From Merluccius polli (taxonomy: Eukaryota > Chordata > Actinopteri > Gadiformes > Merlucciidae), in the NCBI GenBank assembly GCA_030340625.1, contig JAOPHQ010004285.1:176158-240157 (forward strand): 64,000 nt of DNA. The letters are read 5' to 3'. Of this stretch, positions 1-12,271 are shown piece by piece (positions within the stretch are counted from its first letter, which is position 1; each line of letters begins with the position of its first letter). The position numbers and the translations under genes were made by a program. The notes below the pieces were generated by a model. The model saw nothing but the letters and a program-made list of their open reading frames with translations, ran no database searches and had not been told where the DNA came from.

Positions 1-2287
1 TGATTCGTAGTGCCTGTTCCTATTAGCTTGACAGAGAGCAGCTCGGCGGTATCTGTGCTCCACCCCTCAACACCCACCACCACCCAAACCAGCCCCCCCA
101 CCCTCCGTGCGCGCCGTGGCAGAAAAGCCCCGGGGGCGCCAGGCCACAGGCTGGGAGTGCTGCAGATGGGTGGCGGGCGGGCAGGTGACGAGAGGTGCCT
201 ATCCTTCCCCATTCCCCCTTGTCGTCTTGGAGATTTCCGTGATGAGAGCGCGGTGCGCGTGGGCATCGCTTTTGCGGCCCTCGCTTTTGATTGTGGAAAT
301 TGATGACAGACACACTGGAAATAAGAAATGCTAACATGTACGCGCGGGCGGGGTGATCAGGGTGATTCCCTCAATCAGAGAGTGCAGGACAGCGAGTTTG
401 GCGTGCCATGCAGGGTCCTTGACGGGCTGCGCCGGGGAAAAGCTGATTTTTAGTTCCATGTGTTGACCTTCGGTTGGGAATATAAAGACGCAGGGGGAAA
501 CTTGAGGGTTAATTTCCTTCAGCAGTCTTCACCGACTTGGAGACATTGTGTGTGTGTGTGTGTGTGTGTGTCTGTGTACTGTATATATATACCATTTGCA
601 CTATAATAAGGTGGTCTGACAAAAACTAAAAAACTACAAAAATGTGGTGCCGCAAACAATTTGTTGCGCTACTTATATTCTTGGTACTTTTTTGTTTCGT
701 TTTATTGTTCAAGGAAGTCCCATTTGAAGCTCCCATCTCTCTTTGAACTGTCGAGCCTTTTTCATGTGGACCATGATGGATCGGGGGATGTGTGTACGTG
801 GGAAGTAGGAGCTGAGGTCACATACAGACACAGAGGGACTTTTGACTGGAACTTTCTACCCCCCCACCACCTCCCCCATCAGCAGAGCGTGACCCCCGCA
901 CGTTTGTGCCCAAAGTGTGTGAGCCCTCTTTTGTGAAATTCATACGCCACCCACCACCTCTAAACGAGCAGATGCGCAGGGTTGAGACGCTGCGTCCCAG
1001 AAGGAGAAGAAGCAGAAGAAGAAGAAGAAGGGGCAATGGAGGGTCTCAACCACACAGGGTCAAAGATCAGGACCTGGAAAGCCGCTATGTCACTGCCGAG
1101 ACAAGACTTCATTGAATTTCTCAATCAATAGGCCAATAGACTTGGTGACAGTCTGAAGCCCTCCCAAACTGATTTTACCACTCTATATTTAAACAAGAAA
1201 TTATCACCCTTTCTTTCAGCTAAATGCTAGCAGGCCCTTTATGACATGATAGCAACCCACAAATCACTGTCAACTTCTGTCAAAACATCACGTCCGAGTG
1301 GACACAGATCCTGATAAAAGTACAACCACGCAAAAAAACGACTCATTCATCGCCACCCCAAAAACGTAACAGCAATAACTAGCGTATGTTTTAGAAATTA
1401 ATTGCCTGACATCTTATGAAAGCTTTTCTCAACCCAAAGTAAATCCATGTAAATGATTTTGCCTTGCGCTTCATGGCGTGACAGCCAGTAGGGGTTGAAA
1501 CAAAATGAAACAAAATGAAACGGAATTAAGAAAAGAAAGAAACAAACATTGAAAAGGAAAACCCTTTGAAACGTCTCACGGCATCGAGGGTTAAAGTGGA
1601 TCATTTTGATTGAGCAACCGCATGTCAAACAAAAGGCAGGGCAACCCTTTTGATTTAATGGTGGGGTGTGCCGCCCTTGCTCTGGTCACGGAAACCCCAG
1701 CCTTCATCTCGACACAGGAACGACTGAAAAAACACGGAGACCCAGACGCACAGAATTATTTGGTCCGCGGAGTCCAGACACACTGTCGTTGGAGGGTAAC
1801 GCGGCCGTTCACTGCTCATGGGAAGGTTTCCAACAGGCGTGAGTAGTCCCGGTCCGCCTCTTGCCCCATTAGTGGTAGCCAGCGGTACCGTCAACTTAAG
1901 TGCAATGTGCCGTTTTGACGTTGCCCATGTCAGTCACGCCATTACCGCCTTATTTCTAGAATGTCCCCCCCGGGGTAAAATGTACAGCAAATGAAGAAGT
2001 GTGTCACTCCTCTAACCTAACCCCCGACCCCTTCCTCCCACTCCACTTTGTTGCTATTCTTATCTTTTTTCTACCCCCTTATCTAGTCCCCCCCCCCAAA
2101 AAAAATACAAAATGCTGTGTCAAAGCTACACCAGAGACTGCGAGTTGCTAAATCAAATCTTGAAATGTAAAACAATCTGCATGCTGCATGCTGTCTCATG
2201 TTCATAACCCTACCTATGATGAATGTTAAAAGGAAAAAAAGAAATCATTGAACAATGCCAACTCTCTATTTCTATAAAAAGGACAAC

Positions 2288-2364
<77 letters not shown>
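2288..2364. repeat. (GAT)n microsatellite
   Basis: About 25 uninterrupted copies of a GAT/ATG trinucleotide within the col23a1 intron. Confidence 0.97.
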
Positions 2365-4337
2365 AAAAGCTGGAACAGCACTAAACGAGTGGACTACATT
2401 CATGGCATTGAATGCTAATTTTTAAAACCGCATTCCCAACAATGGATTAACAGGCAATCAAAACTGCACACATTTCCGTTTCCTCTCTTCAGACGCTTCA
2501 GCGCACACACACACACACACACACACAGCCAAACCCTTTTAAAACAAGGTAGCTACACCAGTGGCCAGGATGCCCCCCCCACTGTGCGCCCAGTCTGTGG
2601 CGCTGTTGGCTCACCAGAGAGACGGGCCCTGCATTGCCAGTTGGTTTCCACGCTAACCCAAACCAGCTGGTAGCGATGCCTAGCTTGAAGGAGTCTGCTT
2701 AGCTTTACCTTGCACTCGGTAATTACGCGGCTATTGATACGCCTCCAAGCTCCAAACCACACAGGTTTTTTTTTGTTGTTGCACTAATTAATGAGCTGTT
2801 TGGGCTGTCCGTGTGGCTTAGGATATCTAAGACGATTGGCTTGACTGTTAATGTGCCAGGCGACTAGGAGACTTAGAGCCCGTTTATGTGACATATATAG
2901 TGTCAAAGGAGGTGGGATTAAGGTCTTCCCAGGGATTGATGCATTCGGCTGTCAGTCATCATTAGTTTTGGGGTTTTCTTTTTCGGTTTGATGTGCCTGG
3001 AGCTCCTAGCTCATGAGAATAAATTATCAACAAAAACCTGCCACATTAAATCATTTACACACGGTTCTATTAATAACACAAATAAGTCTCACAGATAAAT
3101 ATCGAATTGAGTTGCAACATTTTGCACATTCAGCTCACATCCTGCTGTGCGTTTCAAACGAGCCTCACTCCGCCGTCTGGAGTTTTGCGGTTCCCTTTTC
3201 AAAGCGGTACCTCCGAGCGGTTTGTCAGCGCGTGGCGTGGTGGCATAGAGCGAGCATACAGTATACTGTAGTTGCGAGTCGACGGGCGAGTAAACAGGGA
3301 GAAAGCGCAGGGCTGTTACATGCTGGCTGAGCATTTTCACATTTCTTTCATTGACGTTCCATTAAAAACACACGGGGCCCCCCTGCATATGCAACAACGG
3401 GCCCCAGGGACGAGAGAGACCAATACTTTTTGGTTAGCATGAGGGAAAAAGTAGCAACAACAACAAAAAAATAAAGCTGATACTAAATCTTATAACTGCT
3501 AACTCTTAAAGCTCAAAAACGTCTAACAGCACCTGGAATGCTGAATAAAAAAAGAAGCATTTTCATGTGTCGGCCATTTATCGGCGCATCCGCTGCATCA
3601 TATTTGACAGTAATAAAGAGGGCTATGTGGGAAATAAAGGCGCATCACCACTTAGCCAGTGGCTATCAGGGGCCAGGGTAAATATGAGCAAGTCCATTCA
3701 GGCATTCACAGGGTGTAAAAATATCCTTGGCCTATAGAAGCCTCCACGCAGGCCAGCGTCAACAAAGGATACGGTCAGAGCTGGGCATGGGGGCCCTGTA
3801 CCTCATGACCAATTACAATACGCAAAACATGGCAATGATACTTGCATTTAATACAAATTGAGAGGCCCCCCCCTTGCCAGTTTCCAATATCAAGTCCACT
3901 GCCGCCTCTGTTTAGCATTGTTGTGCTTCAGTCGATGTGACAACCAGCGTTTCTTTCCACTTTTGGATTTCTGAACTACGCCGCACTGCGGTGGGAGAGT
4001 GAAGATAAATAAAAGACGTATTATTGGGATTTGGGAGAGACATTGGCACGCTGATGAGGGCTCAACGTGCTTAATGCCACCAGTACGTCCAGCTCATTAG
4101 AGTGAGACGACCCCCACGCACTTACACTCAATGCGAGAGCTTCTATTGGTTCAATTAGGAGCTGGATCCAAACCCGCATTGATCTTTAAAAATAAATTAG
4201 TAGAATTGGTTGACGCAAGCGCAAATCCATCCCTCCCTCCATGAATTGATCCGACTGTAACAGGGTCGTGGGTATACGTCACGTAGGCCTCCGGCAGAGA
4301 CAACAGACGGGCTCAGGGTTTGGCACAGTCCAGCTGC

Positions 4338-4392
4338 GGAGGAAACATCATGGAGAACAACCTGCGAGGTTGTTCTCCATGATGTTTCCTCC
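4338..4392. repeat. perfect 26-bp hairpin, 3-nt loop
   Basis: The arm 4338-4363 is the exact reverse complement of 4367-4392, separated only by GCG. There is no low-complexity component and no transposon-like flank, so it looks like a locally templated inverted duplication and not a MITE. Confidence 0.9.
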
Positions 4393-4545
4393 TCCGGTCC
4401 AGTGCATCGTGGCGGCGAATCCTGCAGCTTCACAGGCCCCTTACCCTGCAAGCAGCTCTGAGACCCGTACCGCAACACACAAGCCCACACAGACACAAAG
4501 TGAAAGGAAGTCCGTACGCCTGTGTCTATCTGCGTAAGATAAGAT

Positions 4546-4848
4546 CAGGGCCGGACTAACGCACAGGCTAGATATGGCTGCAGCCTAGGGGCCCCACGTG
4601 TGCCAGTCTGCCGGGGGGCCCCCGATTGGCCGAATCGGGGGCCCCCCGATCCGCCAGCGCTTCGATCCGCTCGCCCCCCCCCCCCCCGCTCAACCAAAAA
4701 CTCCGCTAGCACCCCCCCCCCCCCCCCGCTCAACAAAAGTTTCCACTAGCACCCCCCCCGCTCGACAAAAAGAGGCCGGTCCTTGATGGTGGGGGGGCCT
4801 ACATCAACCTTCAGCCTAGGGGCCCCTGGTCTTCTTAATTCGGCCCTG
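4546..4848. mobile_element. non-autonomous hAT-type DNA transposon
   Basis: The 303-bp element begins CAGGGCCGGACTAA and ends with the inverted counterpart TTAATTCGGCCCTG. It is flanked by a perfect 8-bp direct repeat, GATAAGAT, at 4538-4545 and 4849-4856. Eight-base target duplications are the hallmark of the hAT superfamily. There is no transposase; the interior is C-rich and carries GC-rich palindromes. The site is inside older repeat-like sequence, so this is probably a nested insertion. Confidence 0.85.
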
Positions 4849-4856
4849 GATAAGAT

Positions 4857-5017
4857 AACACTTTATTGATCTACCGGCGGGGAAATGTGGGTGTCTAGCT
4901 GCAGAAAGACAGGTGAGAATAGAGATAAGAGGAGAACAATAGTGCCAAGTATAGTTCAAATGCAGTGCAATAAATTACAAAAAATAAAATACAATAGACA
5001 AATAGTCTATTGTATTT
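4857..5017 (-). repeat. LINE-like 3' tail fragment with hairpin
   Basis: The sequence after the hAT element (ACTTTATTGATC, then a GGGGAAATGTGGGTGTCTAG block) resembles the conserved 3' tails of teleost non-LTR retrotransposons; this is pattern recognition only. It ends in a perfect 13-bp hairpin (4987-4999 with 5005-5017, 5-nt loop). Confidence 0.35.
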
Positions 5018-5090
5018 AATTTGATTGGATTTTATTGCATTTATGGGAAACCAGAGCAAAAATTAAGGACTTTTTTGTCTTCTTCCAAAC

Positions 5091-5096
<6 letters not shown>

Positions 5097-5169
<73 letters not shown>
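5097..5169. repeat. (TA)n microsatellite
   Basis: Uninterrupted alternating TA over roughly 70 bp; apparent open frames across it on both strands (Tyr-Ile repeats) are artefacts. Confidence 0.97.
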
Positions 5170-5171
<2 letters not shown>

Positions 5172-6018
5172 TTTTTGTTTGGTTCCTGCAAAGTTATTTT
5201 TGGGCCTCTCTCGTGCCGAGCTTCGGGCCCCAGGGCAGACTCATCCAGGTATACAGCCCTGGCCGATTTAACACGTGCTTTATTGGTTTGTGTAAAATAC
5301 AAAGAGGGGTTTGAACAATGCTGTTGTGTAGATAGGAGTCTGCCAGGCTAAGGTATACCTGTCACCCAAGGTTCATTGAAAGCTAGTAATGTCACACTTG
5401 ATTGCCAAAAGAAAAATACATAGCCTATAATAGCCTACTGAAATCTGTTCGTGTTGTTTAGTATTTATGAGCTCTTGAACACAGTAAAAGAAAATAAACC
5501 CAATAAAACCAAAGGCAGAGGGGCCATTTGTCTTGACCACCCCAGTGAACACGTAATCATGTCCCATTACGAGATGCCTAATTACAATGTGGGATTCATG
5601 TCTCCATCTGGTGGTAGAAGTGGTGAATTTCAGTTTTGGAGCGGAAAAGCTTACATGCGCACCTCTGAATCTGTGAATGTTTTGAGCGGCCGGGGGGGGG
5701 GGCAGTCAGCTGGTCAGCTCCTTCATTCGCACTTATAATAATACAAATAATAAAAACACATCCTCAGTAAACATCTGTGCACTGAAGCTGTCGGCATCAC
5801 CGAACAGACAGACCGTGCATCTAACCCTCAGCCTACCTATCCATCCATCCATTCATCCTCGCACCTGCACTTCTCTACCTATGTCTGTACGGCCCGCGGG
5901 AAAAAAAAAGAAAAAAAGTCAGAGGACACAGCTGATCATTCAACACCGGTCCAAAACCACCAGCATTTTGCAAGGACGGCGACGCACGCATGTGGACGCA
6001 TGTGTGTTGGCTCCTCAC

Positions 6019-6510
6019 CTGGGGGACAGTTGCACTCGGTCGGCTCCGCTTGGCGCGCCGTCCGGATCCTCGCAAAATGTTCATAGGAGCGCTGAAACGT
6101 CAAAAACAAGGATTTCCATTGAGACGCACTGTGCTGTACCGACTGTACTGATGATGGTGGTGACGGTGCGGCCCATGCGGACCCAAGACCCTGGGACCCA
6201 AGACCCCCCCACACACACACACACCCCTATAAACCAGGCTTACCTGTGACAGCAGCTCGTCCACTCTTGCTTGAATCAACACATTAAAATCGTCCGCCGA
6301 GGGTCGGAGCAGCGAAGTGTCCCCGCCGACGTGCCTGCTCTCCAAATCCACAATCCGGCTCTTGAAATCGGCCGCGGTGACGCTCAGAAAGACGCACAGC
6401 GCGACGGACGCCACTGAACATACGGACGAGACCACGTTCACCACCGCCGCGCGGTAATGATGATAATAATAATGCTGCTGTCTCTTCTGGGGTGGCGATG
6501 CGCTCTCCAT
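6019..6510 (-). CDS. col23a1: collagen alpha-1(XXIII) chain, coding exons 1-2 (5' part of gene)
   Basis: Type II transmembrane collagen whose ectodomain can be shed. Exon 1 is 6244-6510 (89 codons from ATG at 6510, donor GTAAGC); exon 2 is 6019-6091 (acceptor TTTCAG, donor GTGAGG); phases agree. The cytoplasmic part carries a His/Tyr-rich run, followed by a hydrophobic membrane segment at about residues 22-46 and a juxtamembrane coiled stretch (SRIVDLESRHVGG). Exon 2 encodes ARIRTARQAEPTECNCPPG, closely matching human COL23A1 around the RTAR furin-type site and the CxCPPG entry into the first collagenous domain; that match gives the identification. Remaining exons lie left of the window. An in-frame upstream methionine exists, but its leader is low-complexity, so the MESASPP start is preferred. 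COL13A1 and COL25A1 are relatives but fit less well. Confidence 0.88.
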
Positions 6511-7300
6511 GTTTTTTTTGTTTTTTTTTCCCACGCAGCGAGACGCTCCAGTCCGCGCAAAAAAAAAAACTACCTTTAAAAAACTATGTTGTTGAGGGAG
6601 AGTGAGAGAGAGACAGAGAGAGAGAGGGAGACAGAGAGAGAGAAAAAAAAACCTACATTCATCTGCCACTGAAGAAGTCACGAAATGATTTGGGCACTCA
6701 GTGATGCCCCCGCTGTGCGCCTGCGACACGACGTTTCACGCACGGTGACTTGGGGTGACAGCGACAGCTAAGTGGCTGCTCTCCAAGCACCAGAGAACCA
6801 GAGATACCCCCCCCCCCCCTGCCTCCCTGTCTCCCCCCTGCCTCCCTCTCTCCCCCTCCCTCCCTCCGTCCGCGCAGCGAGGAGCTGCAGGCAAAAAGAG
6901 GCAACCTGTGCAAATAATGCCGCTTTCTGTTGGTCCTGCAAACTTGTTGCTCGTCGTGCACCTTGGCTGCAGGAGGCGAAGTGCAGGTGGTGCAAGAGGC
7001 TGCAAAATATACAAAAAATAACAACAACAACAACAAAAACTGTGGGATGCGGCGCGTCACATACAGGGTGGGGGGAGAGAGAGAGCGAGAGAATGGGGAA
7101 CACTGCAGACATATGCTCCTCTTTAGTTATTGCAGGCAGCAGCAGTAGCAGCAGCAACACGCCTACAAACGTGTCCAGGCTCATTAACATATTTCATTGG
7201 CTGTTTCAATCTCCTGCGAGGATACAAGGTGCAACAACTGAAGGGGCTGCGCAATGGAAACGTTTCCTCTCATTTTGAGGTGCATCGTCGTCCGCGCGTT
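6511..7300 (-). promoter_or_regulatory. probable col23a1 5' UTR and promoter region
   Basis: This stretch lies immediately upstream of the col23a1 ATG. It is rich in GA/CT runs (6600-6650), a poly-C/CCT tract (6807-6865) and scattered CpGs. Open frames on both strands are compositionally biased and overlap one another, so they are not called as genes. No TATA box could be assigned. Confidence 0.4.
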
Positions 7301-7857
7301 TTCGTGGGAATCGTGCGTAAAGATGCATTTGCGTTTCCAGACTTCCCAAAAACGTTACAAAAAAACCCTCGGCTAATACGTCTTAACGTTTTAACTTCAT
7401 TGCACCCTCCTTGGCATTGACCTGGGAAGACCATTCAATGCATTCAAACTCAATTCAGTTCTTGGCCATGTAGGCCGACACGCGTGTAACCATTTTCTTC
7501 CGTGTAATCGCATGCGTGTCCGAATGTGACAGGGAAAGGCAAAACACGCGGCCCCTAAAGTCGCTAAACATTGTAAATACCATGGCTTGCAGAGCAAATC
7601 AAATACATCTATGTTGTTTTAACCCCACAATGTAACATTAATCCAACAATTTGAAGTTCTCAGGGCGAAACCGTGCAGTGCAATATTGGAAAAGCTCCCA
7701 ATAGGCTGAAGCCTTTTATTTGGCTTTCGTCCCACCTAATAGTTGACCAAAACTTTCGACTTTTTGAAAAAAACGTCTGGGAACGAGGTTAAAGGTCATT
7801 GCCATTGGTTATATGTATTTATTATAATAGGCCTATAATATCCGATATTATTATTAT

Positions 7858-7860
7858 TAT

Positions 7861-7907
<47 letters not shown>

Positions 7908-7931
7908 CTGTAGTAGTAGTAGTAGTAGTAG
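7858..7931. repeat. (AGT)n microsatellite
   Basis: More than 20 copies of TAG/AGT, flanked by TATAGGCTATA-type short palindromes. Confidence 0.96.
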
Positions 7932-8319
7932 GCTATATAGGCTATAATATCATATTTATTACCTCGAACCACGAATATCACTAGTGTAACCGAATGGCGC
8001 CCCCTCCTGGTAGCCTCATGAATAAAACAAATAGCATTGCGGGACGAGCAAGTGACAAGTTTTACGAATCAACAACTGAATTGTTTCATGGAGATTTTAT
8101 CTTGTAAGGTAGGCTGAATGTATCTTCAAGAAATTGACTTTTGGAACCACTTTATTCCCTTTTTTTGTTGTTGATTTGTTAAAAAGGCACTGGAGAAAAC
8201 CCATGACGTTGTAGGCCTACACAACACAGACCGTATGACTAAACTACCAACCAGGAGATAAACAAAGCAGTGTGCCCAGGGGCGGAGCGTGAGGGGGGGC
8301 TGGGTGGGCGGCCGCCCCC

Positions 8320-8490
8320 GGGGCCCGGGTCTCTAGGGGCCCGGGTCTCTAGGGGCCCGGGTCTCTAGGGGCCCGGGTCTCTAGGGGCCCGGGTCTCTAG
8401 GGGCCCGGGTCTCTAGGGGCCCGGGTCTCTAGGGGCCCGGGTCTCTAGGGGCCCGGGGGTCTCTAGGGGCCCGGGTCTCTAGGGGCCCGG
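8320..8490. repeat. 16-bp minisatellite, about 10.5 copies
   Basis: The unit GGGGCCCGGGTCTCTA is repeated head to tail almost without change; one unit carries two extra G residues. Each unit contains the self-complementary core GGGCCC. The sequence just before it (CAGGGGCGGAGCG) resembles a hAT terminus, so the array may have grown inside a transposon remnant. Confidence 0.95.
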
Positions 8491-8652
8491 CTGTGGATGC
8501 TTTTCGAATCCCCCCCGTCGACAGTCGCGCACCCGCACCCCGTCGACAATCGCGCAACCGCCTCTGACTTGTTCCGCTATTGAGTGTGCCCGTTTGGTTT
8601 GGATAGGAAGAAACAAACCAAAATAGGTAGCATTATAATACCAATTATAGGC

Positions 8653-8757
<105 letters not shown>

Positions 8758-10094
8758 CACACACATACACCTCCTATTCACAGACGGTTCTCCTATTCAC
8801 AGACGGTTCTTCCCAATACTGTCAACGCCCGCCACCATGTGGACATAATATGTAAAACTATTATTTTAAGTATTTTAATTCAAATTGAAATGAGATAAAT
8901 ATGATAAGGTCAATACTAAACACTAAACAATAGTTTGCTTGAAGTTGACGTGGTAAAGTCTTTTGTATTTTCTGTTTTCAATAAAAACGCTTGCCTTTAA
9001 ACATGGTTTTAATTACAACCATGATTACAACAGCTACGATGGCAGCAAAGAGACAAGCCAGTCAACTACAGACACGGACTTTATATGGATGTAAGTTTGT
9101 TTCACCTCGGATGGACACCGCGGTCCCGCCATCTACACCGTCACTTCGGAGAAACCAATTATCTACACTTAAAAATCCACTGCGCGTCTAAATAGCTTTT
9201 TACGGTAAAGCGTTGTCGCCGAGCTGCACAGGGGAGAAGTTTGCTTTGAACGGCCACGCCCACGAAGGTTGTTAAAAACGAAAAAACGACGTTTTTAGTC
9301 ATTAGAAGCTAAAATCAAAACAATATCCCATTAATTTCTTCTTGGGAAGATTAAACAAATTCCATTAACAAAAAAACTCACAAAAATCAGCAAACTCCAC
9401 CACATGTCCCCAGATACCTCTGTGATCATTTTCAATTTGTTTTACTGCTGCATTTTTCTTTTACATGCTAAAGTCCTACCCGATAAGCATGCATTATAAG
9501 GATACGTGCGGATCCTCACCATGTCTTCCGAAGCCCGCTGCGACCCCGGAAAGTCCGTCCAAATCTACACTCATTTCTACCGAAAGGCGAAAAAGGACCG
9601 AGTAGTTACCAAGCCGCCGCGTTGGGCCACGTGGGGCTAGCTAGCCAATAGTAGCTCATCGTATCTTCACAGACAAGACAGTCCTGAGGGCCATTCAAAG
9701 TATACTCACTGTATGCCAGCTCTTATCAGAGTTGTCAAGGTAACACGGGGTGGTAGCCTATATAGGCTAGTAGAGCATGTAGGGCTATTGATTTTTTTGT
9801 AATATTACATAGGCCTACTTAACATATGTGACATAGTACATTTAAGGATTTACATTCAGATGTAACATCTCATCATTTAATATAGGCCTCAATGAGGACA
9901 AGGTAAAGACCGTGGTGCGTTGGAGCGCCGTGGGACAGATGAAGTTTAAAACGGCGCAGAGTTCTGCGTTTGCTAGGTAACACGGGGAAAACAACAACGC
10001 ATTCATATCATAATGTGTTTATCACCATGATGACACTGATCTGCAGTAATGTGTTGGAGTTGAATTAGTCCTGCGGAGGATTTGGCTGGCAGAC

Positions 10095-12124
10095 ATGATC
10101 GGGTGTATTTGCCAAATATGCAGTTGTGGGTAAGTAAGGCAAGGGAAAAAACACATGAAACATCACGAATTGTAAATTGCACGTATGCTGCATAGCCTAC
10201 CAAATGAAAAGCAAACACAAAAATGTATAGCCTTGTACGTTTGGAATTAGCTCAGTTATCGTTCAACATGGCATACGTTTTAATGCGACGCACTGATGAA
10301 AAGCCGTAGAGGGTCGCATCCCATCAGAGCCATGTTTGCACATCCCCACCGCCAGCATCACGTCCTGCTGGTCCCTCTCTCAGCATCAGTGTGATGCTGA
10401 TCGCACGGGTTTATTTTTAGCAGCACTATAGTCAAACACCGCCCGTGGTCTTGGTACTAGTCCTCAATAATTCACAACGCTGCTGCTGCCGCTGAATCGC
10501 AACACAGAGAGACAGACAGAGGGATAGACAGACAGACAGGGAGTAAATAAGGGTGCAACTCCCGTGCAGAGCATTGAAACACGACAGTCAGACCGCCGCC
10601 CATCCACGCACCAGATCTAATGCATACTGATGTGGGAAACGATTGGTTTACAGCGAGCGACGCCAGTGAGTGAGGTGAGGTCATGTTAATAACAAAATGG
10701 CATTTCTTAGGGGTTGTTTTGAACACGTCTGATGCCAGGAGCTTCAACTGCGTTTGTTCATATGGCGACACTAGGATCAAAATCGTGCATGGACGTGAGA
10801 CGAGAGCCCGCCATAATAATCGTCAAAAATCCAATTGTTTTACTGCGAAGATATAATGCTTCAGATATAACCTAAAAAATAATTTAAAAAAATATATATA
10901 TATTTATTTATTTTTTAGCTATTAAAAGCTATTAAAAAAATATTATTAAAACATTTTATTGTTTCAGGAAGCACGACTGCTTCGGGAAAAGCGAAAATAC
11001 AGAAAAGCCGCCTCCTCTGTCCGCCCGCATGCCCACTGAGTACCGGGAAAAGTTTGCTGAGCGCCACGCAGCTGCTGTCCAATTAACCAATCAGCACAAA
11101 GATGACTGGCAGCCATTGGAGGGGCCCATGGTCAAGGCTGCGTCCAGGTACCCTCGGAGATCTGCGTGTTACACCTTTTAAACGAATACAGTCGGTTGAT
11201 GATTGTCTTGCATATTAAAGCCTGGTTGCATGATTGATGGGCTCTAAAAGAGTTCATGATACCCGGGAGGCTGTTTGAGTAATGTCATGCAAACGTGAAC
11301 TCTGTGTTACAGATCATATTATGGGACCCAGAGAGTCCATACGCCTTTTGTGACCAAGGCGAATGAACACTCAGAAATGGCATCTCACTCGGTGTACAGA
11401 GGCAAGTGTTGCCCATGCCCTGTGGGTAGTATAGCATGTTGTGGGGGGGGGGGTGAACATCAATTAACAACCATTTCATTATCTTTTAACAGATCATTTC
11501 CAAGCATGGAATGATCCTCCTCAGAAGGTCCACCCATACATACCCTGTGACAACCTGAAAGTCAATAGAGAAACATTTTCCAATTCTACGACCAACAAGG
11601 ACAGCTTCTGCCCCATGAACACCTTTGTCAAGGTTAGGGAGAGCTTGAAACCGACCCCAGCCATCCAAGAAATTCTGCCTTTTGATGGTACCACCAGCTA
11701 CCGGTCCCAATACGTGTTGCACCCAATGCAGCCCAGGACACCCAAGTTGGTGCGGCCAGCTTCCGAGGCGTGGGCAAGGGACATGGGGGCGCCCATGTCG
11801 ACCACGATGAAGGACGACTACAAGGCCTGGGCCACAGGGCGCCGGGCTGCCATGGTCCCACGACAACCAGAGCTGGAGCGTCCCACGGGGCCCTTCGCCA
11901 AGATCACCACGTTCCGCTCGTCGTACACGCCCAAGGTTGCCCAGCGCGCCGTCAGCTTTAAGCCCCGCCCCACGCCCCTGAGCCGCGGGCACTGGCTGGA
12001 GGAGGCCACAGCCGAACAGGTTCGCCGATGTCCAGTGCAGGACGACGGCAGCACCCCTCCTACAGGGTTCCAGTATCACTCGGTGGACGCTGGGGGCCAC
12101 CGGCTGTACAGGACTCGGGACTGA
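10095..12124 (+). CDS. saxo1: SAXO-family stabilizer of axonemal microtubules, complete, 4 exons, 311 aa
   Basis: Microtubule-binding protein of cilia and centrioles. Coding exons: 10095-10129, 10968-11147, 11313-11401 and 11493-12124 (TGA); lengths sum to 936 bp in frame. The N-terminus reads MIGCICQICSCGKHDCFG, matching the Cys-rich start of SAXO1/SAXO2 (CxCxxCxCGxHxC). The body carries the family's spaced microtubule-binding repeats, for example TTSYRSQYVLHP, TMKDDYKAW and TTFRSSYTPK, and the end SVDAGGHRLYR resembles the conserved VDALGHRIYK tail. At 311 aa it is shorter than human SAXO1 (about 474 aa), so it has fewer repeats. Intron 3 has a GC donor (exon end AGAG, then GCAAGT); the nearby GT alternative hits a stop. 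SAXO1 is preferred over SAXO2 because adamtsl1 is nearby, as on human 9p22; the paralogue call is inference. Confidence 0.85.
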
Positions 12125-12265
12125 GCCGGGGTACGGCCCCGGGCCCCGGCGAGAAGCCGGGAGTTGGGGTAATCGCCAACATGGTTGATTAGGCATATCG
12201 CCGCACCGAAACTTTATCAAATCGTGCCTGACTCAGGTACTTTCTGTCTTTCTACTGATGCAAGC

Positions 12266-12271
12266 AATAAA
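12266..12271 (+). other. saxo1 polyadenylation signal
   Basis: A canonical AATAAA lies 142 bp after the saxo1 stop, in AT-rich sequence; a second overlaps just downstream. Confidence 0.6.

Larger units (their letters stand above)
1..6018. other. col23a1 intron 2 (partial), non-coding
   Basis: No exon could be supported here. It lies downstream of col23a1 exon 2 and is read as the start of that gene's second intron. It holds a (TG)n tract at 547-571, a long (GAT)n tract at 2288-2364, a (CA)n tract near 2508-2526, a hairpin at 4338-4392, a hAT-type element at 4546-4848, LINE-like tail sequence after it and a long (TA)n tract near 5097-5169. The open frames over (GAT)n, (TA)n and poly-C are low-complexity artefacts. 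Confidence 0.6.

Noticed and set aside
6755..7278. Overlapping open frames on both strands upstream of col23a1
   Set aside because: Low-complexity CT/GA composition, mutually overlapping, no recognisable domain or splice structure.
8320..8490. Regular repeat array considered as CRISPR-like
   Set aside because: Units are directly adjacent with no spacers; it is a minisatellite in a vertebrate genome.
11486..12220. 244-codon open frame on the minus strand
   Set aside because: Antisense of saxo1 exon 4; the plus strand gives clear SAXO repeats with matching splice sites.
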